Shown here one piece after another: positions 33,014 to 38,478 of a DNA stretch of 44,126 nt; position 1 is the first letter of the stretch, and every line of letters starts with the position of its first letter. Location of the stretch: IMG/VR virus record IMGVR_UViG_3300025853_000180, positions 1 through 44,126 of that record. The stretch is one strand, 5' to 3'. A program made the translations under genes and the position numbers. Under the pieces are notes generated by a model. It was not told the origin of the DNA and searched no databases. It saw only the letters and a program-made list of their open reading frames with translations. Origin of the DNA: a virus.

Positions 33014-33748
33014 TTACTTGAGAGGTAACGGATAGGCATCTAGCCAAGCTACTAGTCGTTTATTTTGACCGGCATCTAGCTCTAGGTTTTGCATAGCCTT
33101 GCGGTAAGCGATGGTCTTCTTAGTAGCCTTCTCAAGTTCAGAAGGCTCATCAACCAAGATACCAAACTCTTTACCAAACTCTCTTGCAATTTTAGTCATC
33201 TGCCTACTGTATGCAGTATCAACAGCGTTGGCAAACTTCTCTTTATGCGGTTGGCAGATTTCTTTCCATGATGGACCGCGTGAGTCCATCGGGTTTTTAT
33301 TCACACCAGCCTTGTTAGGCACTAGAGCAAGAGCCTTGTAATCTTGCTTATAGAGAAAAGCCATGTCAAAAGTTTCCCATTTATCTTGCTCTAATGAGAA
33401 GCCTTCCTTACTAGCCTTAACTTCAATCATGTCTTTGGTATAGTAAGTATTGCCATGCAAGTATAAAGTGATACGCCAATCTTTATACTCTTTGCTCTCT
33501 AGGCATCCTTCCATATTACCTTCTTTGATTTCTGCCTTAAGTTCTGGCAGGTTATCGCAAGTAGATTTTGCTAACTCTTTCCAATCTGCGAGTTCCTTAG
33601 CAGATTTGGTTTTACTCTTAGGGGTTAAGCCCATAAGAATTTTAGCTTGGTCGACCATCGCATTGTTACTTGCATCGTTAGCGATAACTTCATTTTTAGC
33701 ATTTTGTTTAACTGTTGCTAAAACAGCTTTCGATAGGATATTTTCCAT
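33014..33748 (-). CDS. Protein of unknown function, separate transcription unit (244 aa)
   Basis: 244 residues, mostly helical at the N-terminus (residues 1-90, Lys/Asn/Ala-rich), then a beta-rich middle (YKDWRITLYLHGNTYYTKDMIEV) and a basic C-terminal part (RQMTKIAREFGKEFG, LEKATKKTIAYRKAMQNL). It has its own promoter (33846-33874) overlapped by palindrome copy 9, a leader with a second inverted repeat, a good Shine-Dalgarno AAGGAG, and its own intrinsic terminator. Such solitary regulation next to a putative origin suggests a regulator, initiator or dominant early protein, but no domain is recognised. Confidence 0.6.
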   Translation of the reverse strand: MENILSKAVLATVKQNAKNEVIANDASNNAMVDQAKILMGLTPKSKTKSAKELADWKELAKSTCDNLPELKAEIKEGNMEGCLESKEYKDWRITLYLHGNTYYTKDMIEVKASKEGFSLEQDKWETFDMAFLYKQDYKALALVPNKAGVNKNPMDSRGPSWKEICQPHKEKFANAVDTAYSRQMTKIAREFGKEFGILVDEPSELEKATKKTIAYRKAMQNLELDAGQNKRLVAWLDAYPLPLK

Positions 33749-33779
33749 CGTTATAACTCCTTATAAAATATGCCATCCA

Positions 33780-33800
33780 TGATTAACCCTGTGTTAATCA
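33780..33800. promoter_or_regulatory. Inverted repeat in the leader of the 244-aa gene
   Basis: TGATTAAC-CCTGT-GTTAATCA: perfect 8-bp arms around 5 bp. It lies about 31 nt upstream of the start codon and downstream of the predicted transcription start, so it could be an operator or an RNA hairpin controlling translation. Confidence 0.5.
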
Positions 33801-33845
33801 ATCGCAACATGGTGTAATTATGTCTTAAATGAAAGAAAATATCCA

Positions 33846-33874
33846 AGTATAGTAAACTTTATTTTACTAACCTG
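33846..33874 (-). promoter_or_regulatory. Promoter of the 244-aa gene with palindrome over -35
   Basis: A good -10 (TATACT, 33851-33846) follows GTTTAC. At 17 bp upstream the -35 position reads CAGGTT, a poor hexamer that is part of palindrome copy 9. This arrangement suggests a promoter that needs, or is blocked by, the factor that binds the palindrome. Confidence 0.5.
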
Positions 33875-33888
33875 ACATAGTGTCAGGT
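33870..33888. repeat. Palindrome copy 9 (centre TAG)
   Basis: ACCTGACATAGTGTCAGGT, extended by one base on each side (A and T). It overlaps the -35 position of the promoter for the 244-aa gene, the only copy with such placement. Confidence 0.85.
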
Positions 33889-34107
33889 TTTGATTGACAT
33901 ATATTAAAACCCTACCCCTACCCTACCCCCCAAAATAAACGTGGGACTCCAAGCGTGCGTTACGCACTAAGCTTTACACGAATAATCAGAAAAAAATTGA
34001 ATACCAAACACCCCTACCCCCTTAGTTTACTAATACCCCCCGTCAATGGTACCTGCGAATGATTCCTATTTCTGCAAAACATTTCACCGGCGGGTACAAT
34101 GTCGGTT
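33889..34107. other. Gene-free stretch between divergent units
   Basis: Together with the leader of the 244-aa gene this makes a gap of more than 300 bp. It contains the C-rich tract, a GTGCGT-T-ACGCAC hairpin (33955-33967), further C-runs at 34011-34041 flanking a GTTTACTAA (34025-34033), and no good ORF. Confidence 0.6.
33910..33931. other. C-rich tract, G-quadruplex candidate on the minus strand
   Basis: The plus strand has C-runs of 3, 4, 3 and 6 separated each time by TA. The minus strand therefore carries four G-runs of at least three with 2-nt loops, a textbook quadruplex pattern, in an otherwise AT-rich sequence. Three more C-runs (4, 5 and 6) occur at 34011-34041. Confidence 0.65.
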
Positions 34108-34185
34108 ATGAACTTAGACGAAATTTTTCATTACGGAATACTTATAATATTTTTAGGGATGTTTGCTTGGTCATTTATTGCCTGA
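34108..34185 (+). CDS. Possible short membrane peptide (25 aa)
   Basis: A 25-codon frame encoding one hydrophobic segment (YGILIIFLGMFAWSFIA). There is no clear Shine-Dalgarno and the predicted promoter for the next gene lies within it, so expression is doubtful. Confidence 0.2.
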   Translation: MNLDEIFHYGILIIFLGMFAWSFIA

Positions 34186-34191
34186 TATAAT
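34163..34191 (+). promoter_or_regulatory. Sigma70-like promoter for the 2OG oxygenase gene, possibly leaderless
   Basis: TTGCTT (34163-34168), 17 bp, TATAAT (34186-34191). The start codon is only 6 nt after the -10 hexamer, so transcription would begin at or next to the ATG. Confidence 0.55.
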
Positions 34192-34197
34192 CTACGG

Positions 34198-34749
34198 ATG
34201 ACCCCTATAAAAGTAGAAGCACCCCTAAACGAGTACGAATACAGCCATTTAGCTATACAGATGTTGGCTGATGATAGTATATTTCCTTGGTATTACCATG
34301 CATCAACCGCTTATCGTGACAATGAGGGAGCTGAATCCCTGTATCAGTTCGTACACGTAGCCTATAAAGATGGTAATATGAACACCAACCATTATTATTT
34401 TAGTATTGTGATGCGAATTATAGAAAAAGCAGAGCAATTATTAGGTAAACAACTAGAAATCTACCGAGCTAAATTTAATTTACTTCCAAGACAACCTCAT
34501 AACGAAGATGATTTAGAAAAAGCAATACATACAGATATAGACGAAGAAGGGTATATGTCAATTATTTATTATATAGAAGATTCAGATGGGGACACAGTTA
34601 TATATAATAAACATCAAGAAGAAAAATATAGGTTCACTCCAAAAGAAAACACAGGTATTATATTTAAAAGTAATACTTGGCACCGTGCAACACCGCCAAC
34701 AAAAAATAAAGCTAGACGAGTTATAAATATAATTGCTAAAGTTCTTTAG
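34198..34749 (+). CDS. 2OG-Fe(II) oxygenase, prolyl-hydroxylase-like
   Basis: 183 residues. The HxD motif is HTD (His111, Asp113), the distal His is His162 in NTWHRATPP, and Arg173/Arg174 in KARRVINI would anchor 2-oxoglutarate. The order matches the double-stranded beta-helix oxygenases similar to P4H that are frequent in marine phages and have unknown substrates. It stands alone on the plus strand, with a promoter whose -10 is 6 nt before the ATG and no clear Shine-Dalgarno, and it ends 14 bp inside the oppositely oriented SprT-like gene. Confidence 0.82.
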   Translation: MTPIKVEAPLNEYEYSHLAIQMLADDSIFPWYYHASTAYRDNEGAESLYQFVHVAYKDGNMNTNHYYFSIVMRIIEKAEQLLGKQLEIYRAKFNLLPRQPHNEDDLEKAIHTDIDEEGYMSIIYYIEDSDGDTVIYNKHQEEKYRFTPKENTGIIFKSNTWHRATPPTKNKARRVINIIAKVL

Positions 34750-35080
34750 GGTCGAACCCGTAAACGGAGGCTATATGTCTGATGATGGATTTGAAACGTT
34801 TGTTCTCATGGTCATGGTATTCTTGTTCTTTTACTTTGTAACAGTATAGATGTGCCATTTCATGTAAGAGTGTTTTGCAGATAGTATCAAAGTGAGCATT
34901 CTTAGCACTACTAATATAAATAGTATTTTCTTCGGGAGCAAACTCTCCCATAATATCTTTGCGTCGAGTAACTTTAAGTTTAATTTGATGAGCATGGGGC
35001 ATGTCGAGTTTATCAAATGGTTCCATGCGACAGAAAGTCTTGTAAAGAAGTTTAAGGTTTTCGTTAGTGAGTAAACTCAT
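34736..35080 (-). CDS. SprT-like zinc metallopeptidase-like protein
   Basis: 114 residues with LLHEMAHLYC (His73, Glu74, His77) and a later YHDHENKRF supplying a candidate third ligand, the SprT/WLM-type arrangement. Members of the family act on DNA-bound proteins or are structural. The start overlaps the upstream gene as ATGA, and the 3' end converges with the oxygenase gene with a 14-bp overlap. Confidence 0.75.
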   Translation of the reverse strand: MSLLTNENLKLLYKTFCRMEPFDKLDMPHAHQIKLKVTRRKDIMGEFAPEENTIYISSAKNAHFDTICKTLLHEMAHLYCYKVKEQEYHDHENKRFKSIIRHIASVYGFDPKEL

Positions 35081-35292
35081 TCCTCAGAAGGCGTATCTAC
35101 TGGCTTAGCCTTTACTGCAAAATCCATCTCATAAATATATTCATTTTCTGCAAGTTTATATTCTAGCATTTGACGAGCAGCACCAGCTTCATCATGATAC
35201 ATATCTAATGCTAACTCTTCGTTTTCTGCTTCAACTTCAACAACAGCATTTTTAAAATAATTTCTTCTTACGTGTAATTTAAATAATGGCAT
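35077..35292 (-). CDS. Small protein of unknown function (71 aa)
   Basis: 71 residues: a beta-strand-like start (FKLHVRRNYFKNAVVEVEAEN), a helix and a polar tail. A GGAG lies 12 nt upstream. The pattern of strand-EAENEELA-helix is common in small phage proteins of unknown role. It is coupled to the SprT-like gene. Confidence 0.5.
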   Translation of the reverse strand: MPLFKLHVRRNYFKNAVVEVEAENEELALDMYHDEAGAARQMLEYKLAENEYIYEMDFAVKAKPVDTPSEE

Positions 35293-35362
35293 TTTTCCAC
35301 AAAGCTCCTATAGTGTATAAATTAATGGGACCAATCTCTATGTCTTTCCATTCTATAGACAT
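35279..35362 (-). CDS. Possible short ORF (27 aa)
   Basis: A 27-codon frame (MSIEWKDIEIGPINLYTIGA at the start) fills the gap between its two neighbours and overlaps each by about 10-14 bp, as real genes do here. The start has no strong Shine-Dalgarno. Listed with low confidence. Confidence 0.3.
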   Translation of the reverse strand: MSIEWKDIEIGPINLYTIGALWKNAII

Positions 35363-35553
35363 GTTTTTGGGTGTACTGGAGTAAAACCTTCTGGAAGATA
35401 AATGTAGTCTTGATGAATGCAAGCTGTTGACCATTGTTTAAATTCTCCTTGTACACATTCTTGAAAATATTGATGAGCATGGGCACAGGAATCGAAGTTA
35501 CCTATGTACTGTCGATCGTTATCTAAATACAAATATAAAACCCACTCAAACAT
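35353..35553 (-). CDS. Small protein of unknown function (66 aa), possible leaderless mRNA
   Basis: 66 residues from the ATG at 35553; longer in-frame starts would lie upstream of the predicted promoter and across the TerS start. Aromatic and Cys-containing (YLYLDNDRQYIGNFDSCAHAHQYFQ). The -10 hexamer TATAAT ends 6 nt before this ATG, and no Shine-Dalgarno is present. Confidence 0.5.
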   Translation of the reverse strand: MFEWVLYLYLDNDRQYIGNFDSCAHAHQYFQECVQGEFKQWSTACIHQDYIYLPEGFTPVHPKTCL

Positions 35554-35559
35554 TTTAAC

Positions 35560-35565
35560 ATTATA
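35560..35565 (-). promoter_or_regulatory. TATAAT -10 element of the 66-aa gene
   Basis: On the minus strand TATAAT is followed by 6 nt and then ATG. The -35 is weak (TTGTAA at 19 bp). The distance equals that before the oxygenase gene at 34198. Confidence 0.4.
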
Positions 35566-35584
35566 CCCTTTTTTATTTATTATG

Positions 35585-35612
35585 TTACAATTCAATTTAT
35601 TAGCTGCATAAT
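35585..35612 (+). promoter_or_regulatory. Possible promoter for the packaging and head genes
   Basis: TTACAA (35585-35590), 16 bp, CATAAT (35607-35612), 22 nt before the TerS start. Both hexamers are imperfect. It is divergent from, and lies close to, the -10 of the 66-aa gene. Confidence 0.35.
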
Positions 35613-35634
35613 GTAAGGGTGTAATCAGCGACAC

Positions 35635-36204
35635 ATGGAAGATACAAATCAAACTATCGTAGTACCTCATATAGAAGATAATATTCCTATACCTAAAAAC
35701 GCTCGCGAGGCGTTACCTGAACTATCGCCTGATGAAGAATTAAAGATAAGAGCTAATACTATTAAGTTAATATCAGATATTAGGGGAGAAGTAATAGAAC
35801 CTACTGAAGATGAAATGGAAGATGCTACTAAAGCAGCTGAAAAAATGATGTCCAACCCTGAGTTTCGCCCTGAATACGGTAATTACCCGAACGAAACAAT
35901 AGCTTACCTAGCCGGATTAGTGTCGCAAACTAGTCATATGGTAGCTAAAGACCTAGCTGATATTAAGTTATCCGTGTTGAATGGACTACTACAAGAAGCA
36001 TCCTTAGCTAAATCATCAAGAGATAGGATATCTGCGTGGGCAAAGATAGGAGATATTGATGGAGTCGATGCATTTAAGAAGAAAACTGAAGTTACACACA
36101 TTACTAAGTCAGGTAAAGAGTTAGAAGAAGAGCTGAAAAAGACCATTGAAGAATTAAAAGGTAAGGTAATTGATGGCGAAATATTAGAGGATGATGATGA
36201 TTAG
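35635..36204 (+). CDS. terS: Putative small terminase subunit
   Basis: 189 residues, acidic, with helical segments at about 90-145 and a coiled, charged C-terminal region ending in EILEDDDD. Direct location before, and overlap with, the large terminase gene is the main argument for the call. The length fits phage TerS proteins, and the C-terminal helix could contact TerL. An N-terminal DNA-binding HTH is not obvious. No strong Shine-Dalgarno precedes the ATG. Confidence 0.65.
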   Translation: MEDTNQTIVVPHIEDNIPIPKNAREALPELSPDEELKIRANTIKLISDIRGEVIEPTEDEMEDATKAAEKMMSNPEFRPEYGNYPNETIAYLAGLVSQTSHMVAKDLADIKLSVLNGLLQEASLAKSSRDRISAWAKIGDIDGVDAFKKKTEVTHITKSGKELEEELKKTIEELKGKVIDGEILEDDDD

Positions 36205-37723
36205 TCAAAAAGACCTCTCATTACTAGAAAAAGCTCTACCAACGATGTCTGAAACAGAACGACAACGTAACCTTAAACTACTTACAGACTATAAAAAAGA
36301 ATTAACTAAAGATAGAGGCGCAAAAAAGTTTTTAGATTTTATTAAACACGTGTATCCTAACTATATTATAGGAGACCATCATAGGCGACTGGCGCAATTA
36401 TTTGAAGATATTGCAAATGGCAAAAAGAAAAGGATTATTGTCAATATTGCACCGAGACACGGTAAGAGTGAGCTTATCTCCTACCTGGCTCCAGCGTGGT
36501 TCTTGGGTAAGCATCCGGCTAAAAAGGTTATTATGGCATCTCACACTGCTGACCTTGCGGTTAACTTTGGTCGCCGAGTCCGTAACCTCGTGGGTAGTGA
36601 CGCATACAAAGACGTGTTTCCAAATATTGAGCTCCAAGCAGACTCTAAATCGGCTTCGCGATGGGGTACTAATTTTAATGGTGAGTATTTTGCCATTGGT
36701 GTGGGCGGCGCTCTTGCTGGACGAGGGGCTGACCTCTTTATCATCGATGACCCTCACTCAGAACAAGATGCAAAACTCGGAAAACCAGATGTATTCCTCC
36801 CCGCTTGGGAATGGTTTCAATCAGGTCCCTTACAACGGCTTATGCCCGGAGGAGCCATTATCGTCGTTATGACTCGATGGTCTAAATTAGACCTGACAGG
36901 GCAGATTGTAAACCAGATGATTAAGAATGATGAGGTTGATGACTGGGAAGTAGTTGAATTTCCAGCAATATTAGAAGATAAAAATGGTGAAGAAGTACCA
37001 TTATGGCCAGAGTTCTGGTCATTACAAGAATTACAGTCTAGACGTGCAGCGTTAGACATTAGATATTGGAATGCTCAGTACTTACAAAACCCAGTATCTG
37101 AAGAAGGAGCGTTAATTAAGCGAGAATGGTGGCAAATATGGGAAAAAGATGATCCACCATCGTGTGATTTCATAATAATGACGTTAGATGCGGCTCAAGA
37201 AGCAAATAATAGAGCAGATTACAACGCATTAACCACTTGGGGTGTATTTTTTAACGAAGAAACTGATAATTATAATATAATATTATTGAATGCAATAAAG
37301 CAACGTCTAGAATTCCCAGAGTTAAAGCAACTTTGCATAGATGAATATAGAGATTGGGAACCTGACTCCTTTGTTGTTGAGAAAAAATCTAACGGGGCTG
37401 CACTTTACCAAGAGTTCAGAAGGATGGGTATACCCGTTGGAGAATTTACACCAGGAAAAGGTCAGGACAAGATTAGTCGAGTCAATGCTATATCTGATTT
37501 ATTTAGTTCAGGTATTGTCTGGGCTCCAGATAGAAGATGGGCGCATGAAGTTATTGAAGAGTGTAATGACTTCCCATCAGGTGCAAATGATGACTTGGTC
37601 GATGCAACCACATTAGCACTTATGCGGTTTAGACAAGGTGGGTTTATTAGATTACCTAGTGATGAAGAAGATGATATCCCTGGGTTTCGAGGCTATAATC
37701 AAAAAAGATTATATGCTTTATAA
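36197..37723 (+). CDS. terL: Large terminase subunit, ATPase and nuclease
   Basis: About 508 residues (numbering here counts from the ATG at 36191, two codons earlier; 36197 has the best spacing from GAGG). Walker A is APRHGKS (residues 87-93), Walker B LFIIDD (182-187), with coupling region downstream. The nuclease half shows IMTLDAAQ with its Asp, the FVVEKKSNG segment, and NDDLVDATTLAL with the final acidic cluster, the RNase H-like layout. The protein pumps DNA into the procapsid and cuts it. The stop overlaps a short ORF. Confidence 0.95.
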   Translation: MISQKDLSLLEKALPTMSETERQRNLKLLTDYKKELTKDRGAKKFLDFIKHVYPNYIIGDHHRRLAQLFEDIANGKKKRIIVNIAPRHGKSELISYLAPAWFLGKHPAKKVIMASHTADLAVNFGRRVRNLVGSDAYKDVFPNIELQADSKSASRWGTNFNGEYFAIGVGGALAGRGADLFIIDDPHSEQDAKLGKPDVFLPAWEWFQSGPLQRLMPGGAIIVVMTRWSKLDLTGQIVNQMIKNDEVDDWEVVEFPAILEDKNGEEVPLWPEFWSLQELQSRRAALDIRYWNAQYLQNPVSEEGALIKREWWQIWEKDDPPSCDFIIMTLDAAQEANNRADYNALTTWGVFFNEETDNYNIILLNAIKQRLEFPELKQLCIDEYRDWEPDSFVVEKKSNGAALYQEFRRMGIPVGEFTPGKGQDKISRVNAISDLFSSGIVWAPDRRWAHEVIEECNDFPSGANDDLVDATTLALMRFRQGGFIRLPSDEEDDIPGFRGYNQKRLYAL

Positions 37724-37850
37724 GATATTAAATACAACTTGGAAGTTAACGTGGTGGACATGGAGAGTCATTAACTATGTTCATTTATTCTTATTAATAA
37801 TGTTGAATCTATTAGAGATACAAATTAGGAAGCTAATTAAAAATGGATGA
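37713..37850 (+). CDS. Small hydrophobic protein (45 aa) between TerL and the next gene
   Basis: A 45-residue frame that overlaps the end of terL by 11 bp and the next gene by 8 bp. It has Trp-rich N-terminal residues (TTWKLTWWTWRV) and a hydrophobic helix (YVHLFLLIMLNLLEI), so a membrane peptide is likely. The position could fit a holin-like or lysis gene, but without further evidence that is only a guess. Confidence 0.4.
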   Translation: MLYKILNTTWKLTWWTWRVINYVHLFLLIMLNLLEIQIRKLIKNG

Positions 37851-38466
37851 AAATTTATTAGGTGGATTTGTAACAGAACGTGGTTCTGAATATGCACACT
37901 ACGGAGATGCTACGACTATAAGAAACAGAAGTGGTGCTATGCATAAAGATAAAACTACCGGAATACAACCTAGGTCTGGTAAAACAATTTTTATGGATAA
38001 AGAAACTACTAATACTTTAGGCGGATATTTCCAAAACCCAGATATGGCTACAAAATTAGAACCAGAGATTATTGATGGTAAAGCTACAGGCAGAGCAAAT
38101 TTAGTATTAATTCAAGACTATGGCCCTAAAAAAGCAGGGACAGTATTACAATCTGTTAATTATTCTACTAAGCCATCAGTAGGACAATACCCAGTAGAAA
38201 TATATAATAGTGCTAGTAATATAGGTGATACAGGGAAAGGAATACATTTTGGAACTAAAATTACTAAGTTAATGAAAAAAGTTCCATGGGTAGGGGCGGG
38301 ACTTGCAGCAGCAACAGCTTCTAATGCTAATGAACTAAAAGAAAATTTAACAGAAGCTGCATCTCCGATTCCGTTTGGAGAATTAGGTAATGCAGAAATG
38401 TATGATGCAGAAACATTAAGTAGGCTAGTAAACAAACCTGTTCAAGGCGGGTCAAAAGATATATAA
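37843..38466 (+). CDS. Protein of unknown function, head-module (207 aa)
   Basis: 207 residues, polar, Gly/Asn/Thr-rich, with a short hydrophobic segment at about 146-158 (VPWVGAGLAAATAS). It follows the packaging gene and precedes the portal gene, so a virion role is likely. A family was not recognised. Confidence 0.5.
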   Translation: MDENLLGGFVTERGSEYAHYGDATTIRNRSGAMHKDKTTGIQPRSGKTIFMDKETTNTLGGYFQNPDMATKLEPEIIDGKATGRANLVLIQDYGPKKAGTVLQSVNYSTKPSVGQYPVEIYNSASNIGDTGKGIHFGTKITKLMKKVPWVGAGLAAATASNANELKENLTEAASPIPFGELGNAEMYDAETLSRLVNKPVQGGSKDI

Positions 38467-38478
38467 CAAGGAATAATT

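Noticed and set aside
25005-33888. CRISPR array made of the palindromic repeats
   Set aside because: Spacing is about 1 kb with genes between copies; there are no short uniform spacers and no cas genes (the Cas4-like nuclease is a typical phage RecB-family enzyme).
33894-33899. TTGACA on the plus strand as a rightward promoter
   Set aside because: No acceptable -10 follows at 15-19 bp; the expected position is within the C-rich tract.
36398-36872. Overlapping frames on both strands within terL
   Set aside because: They mirror the conserved ATPase coding region and show no independent signals.
36890-36903. ACCTGACA-like sequence within terL
   Set aside because: Only one arm is present; it is not a palindrome and lies in conserved coding sequence.
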